DNA of 64,000 nucleotides. It comes from Siphonodentalium dalli (lineage: Eukaryota; Mollusca; Scaphopoda; Gadilida; Siphonodentaliidae). Location: contig CP136067.1 in NCBI GenBank assembly GCA_032622095.1, positions 54,165,899 through 54,229,898 on the forward strand. The letters are read 5' to 3'. The translations under genes were made by a program, and so were the position numbers. This document shows positions 1-11,350 of the stretch, piece after piece; position 1 is the stretch's first letter, and the number at the start of each line of letters is the position of its first letter. The notes beneath the pieces were generated by a model. It did not search any database and had not been told where the DNA came from. It saw nothing but the letters and a program-made list of their open reading frames with translations.

Positions 1-94
1 ATTCTCGCGAAACTTTTCCATTTTCAGTGCCTTATGACTAACTTGATTCGGCATTTGATTCTCGCAAAATTAAATGTATTTTGTGCCCTGATGG

Positions 95-145
95 CCAAAG
101 GGCATATTTTGCTGCGTCCTTGCGAAGCTCTTATTGATGCTTCGA
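95..145 (+). repeat. 3' tail of a family C interspersed repeat
   Basis: AGGGCATATTTTGCTGCGTC and the following GCGAAGCTCTT match the tails at 34500-34535, 38645-38690 and 52745-52800 (…GCCACRCCC…GCTCTTGTT). The rest of the element would lie left of the window. Confidence 0.5.
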
Positions 146-389
146 TATCTCATAATATGGCAATAATTGTTGAAAAAGCATTCTTTTCACGCAAATGGTT
201 TTCCAAGTGATCAATCGGCGTTGTCCGGGGAAAATAAAATATCTTAGTTTATCATTCCCGGTTTGTGTTTAGTGGCAGATATACACAGGTGAAGTAGGCA
301 TTAATCTGTGGGTCGGGTAGGGGAAATTTGGGTGAGGGGGAAAGGGACCTGTGGAAACACTGGCATATTGCAACTTGCTGTTTGCAGAT

Positions 390-533
390 ATAGACAGAAC
401 ACAACGCGTATCGAATCTCGAATCTTTGATTGAATGAGTTGTGGATGGCGCAAGGATATATTTATAACTTTGCGCCGTCCATGATGAGTTCGATAAAAGA
501 TTTGAGATTATGATGCAAGTTGTGTTCTGTATT
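390..533. repeat. Imperfect palindrome in the first intron piece
   Basis: CAGAACACAAC at the left and GTTGTGTTCTG at the right frame an inner inverted repeat GGATGGCGCAAAG / CTTTGCGCCGTCC around a TATATTTATA centre. It looks like a small foldback or MITE. TA lies next to the right end, but the left flank is not clean. The rest of 146-870 shows only a G-run at 640-650 and no exon. Confidence 0.45.
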
Positions 534-887
534 TATTCTACACCGTTCAGTCTTAAGTTAAATCCATGAATGTCGCCTTCATTGTTACTATAGCTACCAT
601 TATTGTGATTTAAGTCTGACAAATAATCAGTAATTATGAGGGGGGGGGGGGTCCCCGAAATCGGATGATCGATGTAATGTACATCATCTTTTTTGGCGAC
701 AACGTCAACAAAAATAGTTCCGGCTTGTATTCCACTAGAGGTATACACTAATATGTATTCAATGACTGGGATTCCGTTGAATACATGTGTACTCACGTCA
801 ATAGGTGGAATAAAGTGTATTTCCTCGAAGATTCTCTAAAAAAAAAAAATTAGGTTGCTGATGTTGCAAATTGTTGTTTTTTTTTAG

Positions 888-1008
888 GTCGAGAGGTTTT
901 GGATTTGTCACCTACAGTCAGGCTGGTGAAGTAGATGAATCACAGTCTCATCGACCACATGTCATCGATGGAAAGGATGTTGAATGCAAACGTGCCATGC
1001 CAAGAGAT
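888..1008 (+). CDS. hnRNP exon: second half of RRM1
   Basis: The exon follows a T-run acceptor ending at 887 and stops before the donor GTAATT at 1009. The first base completes a codon from the missing upstream exon; 40 codons follow. SRGFGFVTY is RNP1 of the first RRM, and [17 protein letters not shown] is the last strand of the domain, ending at the place where hnRNP A genes have an intron. Entry phase 2, exit phase 0. Confidence 0.92.
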
Positions 1009-4000
1009 GTAATTACATATGGAATTATCTATACAGTCACAGGGTTAAAATGTAGGGACGTACTTGTAGAACCTAGGATAGGATGGGCCATGGTTTGGCC
1101 CTATGCATATTTTGAAATCCATGCTCAAAAACCCAGTTTCCTGGAACCAGATAAAATAGTGCTGGTGGTTGTAACTCGATAATTTTAAAATCTGTGTCTC
1201 ACCCGATTTCATGTTATTTCCATAACATATTAAGAAGTTTACCCAAATTTATCATCTGAACAATAGGCATGTCTTGGTCTCCAATTTTGATGTCGTTGTA
1301 ATGTCAGATCAATCTACCGGTAGTCCTGAAACGGAATTACTATTTATTATTTTTTAAAGGGGGTGTTCTGTTTTGCACCTATCCATACTTTTGATATGGA
1401 GAGTTAAGCTTGTATTTGCCGCTTCCCCTGACCCATGATATTTTTGCATTTCATCTTCCCCTCATTTTTAGCTCAACTTTACTTTGTAAAGTTTGAGCTA
1501 TTGCCATGGCTTGGTATCCGTCGTGCGTGTATGCGTGATTCGTCAACAATTTCCTTTAGCACGGGCTACAGTTCGTACCTTTGGTCTGATTATTATGAAA
1601 TTTGTCATGGATGTTGACATTGACATGTAGATGGGAACGAGTCATTTTGGTGTCATTCAGCCAAAAAACATGGCCGCCAGTGGCCATTTTGGATTTCAAA
1701 ATTCAATCCATTAACATGGGCTACAGGTCGTACTGTTTGTCTTATTGTCATGAAATTTGTCATGGATATTAATATTGACATGTAGATGGGAACGAGTAAT
1801 TTTGGGGTCATTCGGCCAAAAAACATGGCCGCCGGCAGCCATCTTAGATTTTACTCTTTGTATGACTAAATTCTTTAGCACGGGCTACAGGTCGTACTTT
1901 TAGTCTGATCATCATAAAATTTGTCAAGAATGTTAATGACATGTAGATGGGAACGAGTCATTTTGGGGTCATTCGGCCAAAAAACATGGCTGCCAGCAGC
2001 CATCTTGGATTTTACTCTTTGTATGTCTAAATCCTTTAGCACGGGCTACAGGTCGTACCTTTAGTCTGATCATCATAAAATTTGTCATGGCTGTTGATAT
2101 TGGAATGTAGATGGGAACGAGTCATTTTGGGGTCATTCAGACAAAAAACATGGCCACCAGTGGCCATCTTGGATTTCAAAATTTAATCCATTAGCACGGG
2201 CCACAGGTCGTACTGTTTGTCTGATCATCATGAAATTTGTCATGGATGTTAACGATGACATGTAGATGGGAACGAGTCATTTTGGGGTTATTCGGCCAAA
2301 AAACATGGCCGTCGGCAGCCATCTTGGATTTTACTCTTTGTATGACTAAATTCTTTAGCACGGGCTACATGTCGTACCTTTAGTCTGATCATCATAAAAT
2401 TTGTCATGAATGTTAATAATGACATGTAGATGGGAACGAGTCATTTTGGGGTCATTCGGCCAAAAAACATGGTCGCCAGCAGCCATCTTGGATTTTACTC
2501 TTTGTATGACTAAATTCTTTAGCATGGGCTACAGGTCGTACCTTTAGTCTGATCGTCATAAAATTTGTCATTGATGTTAACGATGACATGTAGATGGAAA
2601 CGACTCATTTTGGGGTCATTCGGCCGAAAACATGGCCGCCAGCAGCCATCTTGGATTTTACATTTCTCTTTATGTCTATAAACTAGTATTAGACATTCAA
2701 CTTTCCACATTCCTAATCGCTCCATTGACTGTAATACATTAAATTATTCCCTTTCCAAGTTGAGCTACAGTGTCATTGACACTTTCATTATAGGGAATGA
2801 GCAGAAACCCTGCTTCAGTAAAATTTATGTGAAATGTTTCAAATGAATGTAATATGGTGCAAACTGTTCTACCAGCAGTCTGTAATCCTGGGAAGTTTTG
2901 GAATTTCAAATCGATTCCTCACCCTGAAAAGTGTTATCTGTATTCCACTTTATAATGGTATGTGAAATGTTTGGGGAAAATTCACCTCTTTGGTATGGTT
3001 TGCTTTATCACAGTACTTATTTATTCTGAACTTTAAACAGCATGAGGGTTTCTTAGCCTTAGCATGGGCTTCTGGTTTATATGTGACTTTTAGCAGTTGT
3101 TAACTATTAGCTTCAAATTTTTTTTCAGGGTTCAGAGTCATCAAAGCTAATAAATAAATTGTTCTGTGGTGGATTCAAGGATGAAACTTCAGAAGAGGAA
3201 GTTCGATCTTATTTTGAACAGTTTGGTAACATCGAGAAAATTGATCTTATTGTCAATAAAGAAACTGGCAAAAATAAGGGATTTGGCTTTGTTACATTCG
3301 ATAACTATGATCCAGTTGATAAATGTGTTTGTAAGTATGCTTTAACAGAATTTGTACTTTGCCAAAACAAAAAACTTCTGTTTCTGATAACATTGGGATA
3401 ATTTTCCAGACAGGCAGGCAGGCAGGGCTTCTTCTTTTTTTTTTACAATATTTTTAAAAACCTTTCAGTCGTATAAAGCAGTATAATAGTGTAGTCACAG
3501 TTCCATGGAATATGGTAGATCAATGTTTATTGAAAATGAGCTAAGCATTTGATAAAAACATACTGTCCCTTGAAATCATTATATTCACATTGATACTCTT
3601 AACAAGTAACGATAGACAAGCCTTCTGGAGAAATTGAAAAAAAAAAAATTCAGACAGGCAAGAAAATCTCAGCCAGACAGGGCATCGGGAAACAAGAGGG
3701 TTTTTTTTTTTGCCTTATTAATGTCATCGACTCATCATGCAATCATTAAATATGTTCTAGCTACTCCCAGGTGCCAAATAAAAGTGCTGGCCAAATACAA
3801 GTGCTGGGTGACATTTTTACCAAAAAAAGAATAATAGTGCTGGTGCACAATAAATGTGCTGGGTTACGGATTTTACTTTTCATGGTAGCATGATTAAAAC
3901 TTGAGCCATGAAGGCTTATGCATACATTTATATAGTACAGGGAATCATACCTGTGCGGAGGATGTGACATTTAGGTATTATGCATCATGTATCTTCACTT

Positions 4001-7000
4001 GAGTATCTGGTTTACCCCATTCATACATTATGTAAGACCATGCGTGAAATTACATATTACTCATATGATATAAAGTTGGAATAGATTGTCTTACATGTTC
4101 ATTGTTGTATTATACAGTACACACTGCACATGATTTTTTTTCTCTTGTAGGTTGTGGGTCTTCGGGTATAGATGGTTCATTATTCCGATGGTTCATTATT
4201 CTGAGGGTTCATTATTCCGCTTTTCCATGAGGGTTCATAATTCCGACTATTTAAATATTCCGATACCTTCTATATATGGCTTAGAATACTAGATAATTTG
4301 GGATCGGAATAATGAATCAAACAAAACAGAAAAAAACTAAATTAAACACCATTTCACCACTTTGTATACTATATAGGGATTAGCCATATGGAATACAAGA
4401 AGGGTGGGAAAACTTAAGGCTGTTTATTAAATATGATTTTCTGTTGTGTTGCACAAAACAACCCCTTTTCAACATCACAAATAAAAGGATATCTAATGCT
4501 GAACAAACTATGTACAATGCTATGTGTTTGCTCCTAAGTTATGTATATCAACAATCTATTGTATTTATATATGTGTTATTATCATTGCCAATACAATCAA
4601 TCAATCAATCAAAGAGTGATAGTTAACTCAAGTAACTCACTCACTGTATAATTCAATTGATTAATATATTTAGGTTGAAACTTGTGTACTAGTAGATTGA
4701 AGTTCTTGTCCAAAATCATACTCAGTTTACAATTTTACATTAAGCCTAATTTGATTTTTTTTCGAAGAATTTACGATCAATTTTACATTTCTCTCACCAA
4801 ATAATGCATTAAAACAGAAAAAGTATGAAACTATGTTGCTTAAATATCTTAATATTAAAGGAATATACTTTAATGCTTCTCATGAAATTATTTGTATGCA
4901 GAAAACACTCAGTCAAACTGGTAACTTTTATTGCTTTTTCTGGGTTTCGCGTTGCCTATTTTCGAGGCACATCGTTTTTCATTATAAATTGTGATTATGG
5001 AACTGATTTTGGAGTTAACAAAAACATTTTAATTGTAGAATAAGTCCTGTGATCCATGGGCCATCTTTTCTATCGTTTCGGGTCCCGTGAACTCGGCCCA
5101 GTTCACGTTTTGCGCTTTATTACAAACCGAAAGTAGACGAAGTAAAAGATTGGGCGAACCGTGACTCTCAAAACAGGTTTTTTATCGAAGTGATGTCGCA
5201 TCTCAGTCTACTAAAACAACTTTATTTAGTGGTTTGTGACTTCTAGTATTAACATTAGCACACTCGTGATTCGTTCCATTCTTATATTCGTTTGTTTATC
5301 ACCCAAAAAAAGAATAAATGTCACAGTATGTGATGGATTTACCCCCAAAAAATAATAAACGTGATGGGTCACAATAAGCGTGATTGTGTGTATTTTTGCT
5401 CCAAATTAATAAACGTGCCGGCACGTTTATTTGGCACCTGAGAGTACTTATCTTATGGATTTGGTCCAATATCAATAATTGTGACCTTGCTGCCCTTTAA
5501 AATTTTATAAGGGTCAGGGGTCCATTTAATTTTAAATATTTGTATACCTTACTCGTATTTAAATTCGCGCGGTACTATTTTTCACTCGGTTTTGAATTAA
5601 CGCACTTTAAATTGAATGTATGCGATAACTATTGAACTTGCAGGGTCGTAGCATTTTTCTTGCCAAGAACATAACATGGCATCAGTTTTTCCATTCTCTT
5701 TGGCATGTGGCTGTTTAAGTTCTATTTTAGAGCATTGTTTGATCTGTGTTATAATTGATATATTTTTAGTGCAAAAGATCCATGACATTGATGGAAGGAA
5801 AATTGAAGTAAGCAAGGCTCTGCCCAAAGAGGAACAGGATGCCTCAAGAGGAGGACGTGGGGGTGGTCGAGGAGGTGGCAGAGGCGGCCGTGGTAAGTAT
5901 CTCAGGTTCATTTCTTAGGCTATTAATTTGTTTCAAGGAGTGTCAGTCTTTATTTATTGCTTTATGTATTATTTGTTTCACAAAGGATATTTGTTAGGGT
6001 TGGAAATTATCCGTTACTCTAACCATAGCCTATATTTTTAAAGTAATTTATTTTTTTTCAATGTGCAATTCAGGCGACATTTAAAAATATCATTGTTTCT
6101 CTTGAACCTACCCAAAAGAATGTGCAGGTAGCCAGGTAATTTGTTGCAAGTAATCGGTTTATAATTCCAATCACTGAACTGGATACATTTAAAGAGTATT
6201 TTCAATATATTTCTATTCTATCCTTGTGTTTATCATCCAGATTGAACAGAGCTTTTCATTATCGGCCCGCGGCCCACGTATTTTGGTAACTATACGCTAT
6301 TTGGAACGCCCCGAAAACGCTATTAATGGCCTAGAGAACACCCTATAAAGTGGTAATAACATATTTTGAGATTTCAAAAACTTCTGTTATCACACACATA
6401 TTTTATGCATATCTCATCCAGACTGAAAATCAAAATATTTCTCAGAGGGCAGTAAAATATATTGGAGTAGGGAGGCTTTTGTCCATCAATAATTTCTTTA
6501 CTAAATGGATTCTCCCATTTAGTTATAAAAGTATACATTTGAATGGTCTTATTCATCTGAAGGGATGTTCAGGAAGGAGTTATATACTTGAACATGAAAC
6601 TTTTAGTATCTGAACATTTCAAAAATCATCCATCAATAAAGAAAGGGTTTAATAAGTTTGTGTAAGGTTTACTTGTGCTGCATAAAGTGCAAACCTTGGA
6701 AGATATAATTTCTCTTACTCTCGGGATCCAAATAAGCGTACCTGTACGCTGCTTATTTGGGACCCTATGTTTATTAATTTCTGGGGGTATAAAATTTACA
6801 CCATGTTGTCAATATCACGACCATGGATCACAGGACTTATTCTACAATTAAAATGTTTTTTTTAAACCCCAAAATCAGTTCCATAATCACAATTTATACT
6901 GAAAAACGATGTGCCTCGAAAATAGGCACCACGAAACCCCAAAAAAAGTGCTAAAAGTTGCCAGTTTGACTGAGTGTTTTATGCATACAAATAATTTCAT

Positions 7001-10000
7001 GAGAAGCATTAAAGTATATTCCTTTAATATTGAGATATTTAAAGAACAGTTTCATACTTTTTCTGTTTTAAATGCATTATTTGGTGAGAGAAATGTAAAA
7101 TAGATCGTAAAACTTCGAAAAAAAATCTATAGATGATCAAATTAGGCTTAATGTAAAATTGTATACCGAGTATGATTCTGGACAAGAACACTACTAGTAC
7201 ACAAATTTCAACCTAAATATATTAATAATCAATTGAATTATACAGTGAGTGAATTACTATAGTTAACTGTCACTCTGAGTCTTTGAGTGATTTTATTGAC
7301 AATGATAATAACACATATATAAATACAATAGATTGCTGCAAATATATAACTTAAAAGGAGCAAACACATAGAATTGTACATAAGTTGTTCAGCCTCAGAT
7401 ATCCTTTTATTTGTGATGTTAAAAATGGGTTTTGTGCAATCATACTAGATCATACTGGGGGAAGTTTGAAGAAAAATAAAATCTGAGAAACTGAGCACAT
7501 GGTTGACACGGTGACACCAGAACATCAACTCTTGAATATTTCAAGCAAATGAGTCAATTTTTGAGACGTTATTGTGTCCAGATGCCTCATACCTTGAATA
7601 GAAATTTTGAAAAACAATTTATTTGTAATGATTTAGGATGAAATTTTCTTGTCACCAATTTTCACTCCTTCCAATTAACCTTAATTATATTACTTGTACA
7701 TTGTACTTGTACATTTTTCATTATATTTATTTGGATCCCGAGTAGATTTTGTTGAAGCCCAAAATAACTGTTTTAGAATGTTGACATTTATTGGTTTACA
7801 TTTTTCCAGGTGGCCAGGGTGGTTATGGCGGTGGTCAAGGAGGTTATGGAGGTGGTGGTGGTTATGGAGGAGGCCAAAGTGGTGGTTATGGAGGAGGCCA
7901 AAGTGGTGGTTATGGAGGAGGCCAAAGTGGTGGTTATGGAGGGGGCCAAAGTGGCGGTTACGGAGGTGGCCAAAGTGGCGGTTATGGAGCTAGCCAAAGC
8001 GGAGGTTATGGAGCTAGCCAAAGCGCAGGTTATGGAGCTAGCCAAAGCGGTGGTTATGCAGGTGGATATGGAGGTATGGAAAATAATTAAAATGGTTATA
8101 TATGTAGATATTTAATATGAAGGCAAATTATTCATAAAACACAAGCATATTGAGAAATAACTAATGAATAGCAGTTCTAAAGGGCTGTAATGATTCATCG
8201 TGAATTCAATTATTCGCAATACACATCAAAATGATGTGCACATCTTATCGTGGATTGTGATGCAGGGAATAAAGTAATTTCTACAGATCTGGGCATGTAA
8301 AAGAGCAAAACCTGCTATGTTTTCTCAAGTTTACATGTCTATATCACATATATGTTTAGTGATATACAAGTGTATTATCGGCATGAGCAGTGACGTAAGA
8401 GCTATCGTAGCACAATGTCTGTCAATGTTTGAACTTTATTATTATGTTAATTGGAATATTATTATATTTGATTTGTGTGGGTTATTTTGTTTTGACTTGA
8501 GATAAACATGGGTGATATTAAAGGGTGGTTAAAATGGAACTATAGTTTTGCTTAAAGGGTTCTTTACTTCTTCTTTGGTTGTGATAAGGAAATCAATATA
8601 TTTTTTAACCCCAGCCGTTTAAATTGTTTTTCATTGCTAAAATGTGATTGTGATCAAATTTGTCATCTTTCTTTACAAAATTTATTAACCTTGTCCACTA
8701 AATTTGAATCAAATCGGCACAAATCGAAATTAGTGCACTGTTAATCAAATTTGTGTGGAATGCGACTCTTAGTTAAAAATGAAATCTCAAGTTTTAATCA
8801 TGTTTGTTCTGATAACTCGGGGTTGTAAATCATTTGAGAATACTTGTTAAGTGTATCGTGATATGTATCTCGATTTGTATCATGTTGCGACCAAGTGAAC
8901 CATTACAGCTCTCGTAGCGGTGAAGTTTGTTTTTAAGCTATTGGGATAAATATTGTAAGTTATAATTGAAAGGTGATATTGAGTTTGCATTGGAAACTTG
9001 AACCACATTTTTTAAATGTTGGTCTGATTTATTCATGATGTTCTGAATAGTCTCAATTTAGAGTTTAATATATTCTAAGATTGTGTTTAGAATTTGCAGG
9101 ATGCCAGGTCTTTGACTGAATTGTCTTAAATTATTTCATTATTTATAATTGGATTATCATTTATGCACAACGACCCAGGGTTAAAGTGAAGAAAGATGAA
9201 GACATTGTTTTATTGTGAATAGGCTCCCATCATCTTGTGTTTTTGAGATGGAACATTTATATAGAAAATCATAAAATATTTATATACATAACGAATCCTG
9301 AAATAGAATATTTACATAACCTAAAAATAATGTTGCGGGCGACCAAAAGACCGCAATATGTAAAGTTCCAGAAGAGCACATCTATTATTTTAATTAAAAT
9401 GTTATTGAAATATAGCGCTAAATTAGTTGCTGAAGAAAAGGTGGTTCTCAATGGGGTGGTGGTGGGCCAAGAAACTAAAAATTAAGTTGTAAAAGTATGT
9501 GAATTTAAACAAAACATGTTGAAAGCAAGGAAAAACCAAGTGTCTTACGATGCTGGCTGTTCCTAGAATCTACATCGTTGATTGCAGTGTCTTTCGAATG
9601 TGTGCGCGAACCTGATTTAATGTTACACTGCGCAACTTCCGGTTCTTATTATCGTAACCAAAATAACTAATTTGAACTAGGAAGTAATGATCGTCTGTGA
9701 CGTTAAGCATAAAAACACACGACTGCATGCGAATGTATATTTATGATGTTTTGTTTGATTTTACAGGAGGTTCCTCAAATGGCAGCTACGGAGGAGGCAG
9801 TCTTGGTTCCAGCTATGAAGGTGGTTACAGTGGTGGTGCATCAAGGGGAGGAGGAGGAGGTGGCTATGGTCAGAGGTCGCAGCCATATGGCGGCAGTGGT
9901 GGTGGCAGCAGTGGTGGACGAGGTATGTTAACTTGCTTGTCTTTGGTCTTCGCAAATATTCACGAGATCAAGTATATCCGGTTAACTGACATCTCTCTAT

Positions 10001-10739
10001 TTTAGTCATCATAAGTCAAATTTTTGCTGTGCTCATGAATAATCACATGGATCGGTTTCGTCCATTCATTTGTTGCAGAGTAATTGCTTTTATTAAAAGT
10101 GAAATATGCCTCCGATAGATGCTAACAATGGATCTTTGTTATCAAAGGGAACAATTTCCACATGTAACATGTTTTGTCAATTCATTTCTTCTAAAGTTAT
10201 AGCCCATGTGTAAAATACGTCCATAACTGTATCTCAAATTCTGAATCTTTAATTGGATGAGATTGATTTTTGGTATATTCTTGAACCACAATGGCAGCCT
10301 TCATAATTGGCTACGGCAATCAGCATTGCCGCATGGCATACTGTTGCCGTAGCGGATTGCCGAAGCCAAACAATCTGAATTAAGAGGGCTGCAATGGTAT
10401 GATCCTTGGGAGATCCAAGTCATGCTGCATGTTTTGTGCAGTCATCACAGGTTGGATCAAGACATCTTTCGAATTTAGCCACCTTAGAAAAACCACTTTT
10501 GAGGGGGTGTGGTGCACTTGTCTTGTCCTCTTGATGTGGTTATGTTTAACATCTATCATTCCCATAACCTTGAAAGTTCATTAGGAAGATGGAGTTTGGT
10601 CCACAAAATTCACTCCTATAATTTGTATTTCAAGATGGTGTAATGAGAATGAATGACAATGCAGATTTTGTTACTGAAGTTAAATGTGTTAGTTTTTTTC
10701 TTCTTTTTAGGTAGCTATGGAGGTGGCAACCGGTATTAA
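888..10739 (+). CDS. hnRNP A/B-type RNA-binding protein gene, 5' incomplete (six coding exons)
   Basis: Two RRMs followed by a Gly-rich tail are the hallmark of the hnRNP A/B family: nuclear proteins that bind pre-mRNA and mRNA and affect splicing, export and stability. Coding exons are 888-1008, 3129-3330, 5770-5892, 7810-8073, 9767-9922 and 10711-10739, giving 297 residues. All internal junctions keep frame, with GT donors and AG acceptors behind pyrimidine tracts. Order: RRM1 second half (RNP1 RGFGFVTY), RRM2 (RNP2 LFCGGF, RNP1 KGFGFVTF), RGG box, GGGQSGGY repeats, a second Gly-rich exon containing QRSQPY, and the end GSYGGGNRY. Family proteins are about 340-380 residues, so roughly 55-60 N-terminal residues lie left of the window; I looked in 1-887 and saw no RNP2-like exon. 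The A1, A2/B1 and A3 subtypes cannot be separated here. Squid- or DAZAP-like relatives are less likely, because RRM2 with [18 protein letters not shown] follows the A/B pattern closely. Confidence 0.93.
1469..2790 (+). mobile_element. Family P element with internal tandem repeats, complete ends
   Basis: The 5' end is a foldback, TAGCTCAACTTTAC then GTAAAGTTTGAGCTA (1469-1500). The body is a tandem array of ~155-164-bp units; the landmark ATGGGAACGAG occurs at about 1631, 1786, 1947, 2111, 2266 and 2430, and ATGGAAACGA at 2594. The 3' end is AAGTTGAGCTACAGTG, the subterminal inverse of the 5' end, then a hairpin AGTGTCATTGACACT. Fixed ends around variable tandem cores are the layout of 'pearl' elements of bivalves and of non-autonomous Helentron-type elements. 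It lies in the hnRNP intron 1009-3128 and has no coding capacity. Confidence 0.75.
3129..3330 (+). CDS. hnRNP exon: most of RRM2
   Basis: Acceptor TTTTTCAG ends at 3128 and donor GTAAGT begins at 3331. The 67 codons plus one base hold RNP2 (KLFCGGF), the [12 protein letters not shown] helix-strand region and RNP1 (KGFGFVTF), ending at DKCV. The final T joins the next exon to make the Leu of VLQK. Confidence 0.95.
3764..5444 (+). mobile_element. TA-flanked inverted-repeat transposon A (non-autonomous)
   Basis: Both ends abut TA (3762-3763 and 5445-5446). The left end, CTCCCAGGTGCCAAATAAA, and the right end, TTTATTTGGCACCTGAGAG, are inverse copies with one mismatch, and the match continues inward. 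A 1.68-kb element with a TA target suggests the Tc1/mariner superfamily. It holds a small array of GGTTCATTATTCCG motifs (4170-4250) with an inverse copy at 4305-4318, and no transposase frame. It lies in the intron between 3330 and 5770. Confidence 0.6.
5770..5892 (+). CDS. hnRNP exon: end of RRM2 and RGG box
   Basis: Acceptor TATTTTTAG ends at 5769 and donor GTAAGT begins at 5893. It encodes [17 protein letters not shown], the last strands of RRM2, then PKEEQDAS and a run of RGG triplets, a typical RNA-binding and arginine-methylation module. At 123 nt it is a symmetric phase-1 exon, so skipping it keeps the frame but removes the end of RRM2. It lies between two oppositely oriented related transposons in the flanking introns. 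Confidence 0.94.
6718..7742 (-). mobile_element. TA-flanked inverted-repeat transposon B, inverted relative to A
   Basis: TA precedes CTCTCGGGATCCAAATAA at 6718, and TTATTTGGATCCCGAG ends at 7742 before TA. The interior 6815-7445 is the reverse complement of 4440-5060 in element A, with moderate divergence. The 3764-4440 part of A is missing. It lies in the intron between 5892 and 7810. Confidence 0.6.
7810..8073 (+). CDS. hnRNP exon: GGGQSGGY repeat low-complexity domain
   Basis: Acceptor TTTTTCCAG ends at 7809 and the GTATGG donor begins at 8074. The 264-nt exon has no stop and encodes Gly/Tyr/Gln/Ser repeats: GGGQSGGY several times, then GASQSGGY variants. This is the prion-like domain that drives condensation in hnRNP A proteins (family knowledge). 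The DNA is a 24-bp minisatellite, which also leaves other frames open; those are by-products. Phase 1 at both ends. Confidence 0.93.
8074..9766 (+). other. Intron of the hnRNP gene
   Basis: AT-rich and mostly unremarkable. A stretch around 8685-8830 (TTTATTAACCTTGTCCACTA and following) resembles the centre of the TTAA element at 39359-39976, so a decayed relative is probably present. No exon-like frame was found. Confidence 0.5.
9767..9922 (+). CDS. hnRNP exon: second Gly-rich segment with PY-type import signal
   Basis: Acceptor TTTTACAG ends at 9766 and donor GTATGT begins at 9923. The 156-nt phase-1 exon encodes [11 protein letters not shown], then [26 protein letters not shown] and [13 protein letters not shown] at 9874-9888 fits the R-x(2-5)-P-Y core recognised by transportin-1, placed like the M9 signal of hnRNP A1 near the C-terminus. 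The import role is inferred. Confidence 0.92.
9923..10710 (+). other. Intron of the hnRNP gene with a short hairpin
   Basis: GCTACGGCAA at 10310 and TTGCCGTAGC at 10344 form a 10-bp stem with a 24-nt loop. Nothing else notable was seen. Confidence 0.4.
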
Positions 10740-10743
10740 AGAG
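10711..10743 (+). CDS. hnRNP terminal coding exon, GSYGGGNRY then stop
   Basis: Acceptor CTTCTTTTTAG ends at 10710. The exon has eight full codons after the junction codon, a TAA stop at 10737-10739, four bases of 3' UTR and a donor GTGAGT at 10744. Because the downstream junction is only 4 nt after the stop, it should not trigger nonsense-mediated decay. The micro-exon could be skipped, giving a different C-terminus (see 11351). Confidence 0.85.
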
Positions 10744-11350
10744 GTGAGTTAAAAATTAGACATGGCTCATTCAAACCTTGAGCTATGTAGTATACTTATT
10801 TAGGAGTGATATAAAGACATGCCTAAATGCAATAGTTATAACCAAACTTATCTATAAACAGTAATACTGAAACTCGCCTTCTTAAAGTTTGCCATTCATT
10901 TATCATTAAAATTTATTGCAAGGAAAAAAAGGGCTCTTTTTGTCTTTGAATATTTTTTTCCCGTACCCAGACAGGAATACATGACGAAAGTAACACCATG
11001 TGCCTTTAACAAACTTGTTTGCTAATGTCTGTCGAGGAGGCGGGGTGTTAAAAGTCCAGGTGATCAGATAGCTAATAATTTTAGTGTTTCGTGCAATAGT
11101 TATGAGAAAATTGGGTAGATAGGCAGCTCGACATTAGTGAAATACAACGTCGGTTGAATATTTAGCGTTCAAATTCTGTCACGTGAATGCTATTCTATAT
11201 TTCATCCCGATGGCCAATCTAGATTCTAAATTACCAGTGTGAAGGCAATATTTTCTATAGTTTTCCCTTTAAATAGTTGCATGGTACTTAATATTGTTTG
11301 TTATAAAATGTTTTCAATTTTCTAATGAAATAATTTTTAATTCAATTCAG

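Noticed and set aside
1-887. Search for the missing first half of RRM1 (an LFxGGL-type RNP2 exon)
   Set aside because: No frame on the plus strand carries an RNP2-like motif with a donor of the right phase; the exon must lie left of the window.
1469-2790. CRISPR-like array of regular repeats
   Set aside because: Repeats are ~160 bp, contiguous and without unique spacers, in an intron of a eukaryotic gene.
7694-8115. Two further plus-strand frames and one minus-strand frame across the Gly-rich exon
   Set aside because: They are open only because the 24-bp repeat is a multiple of three; the spliced phase selects the Gly frame.
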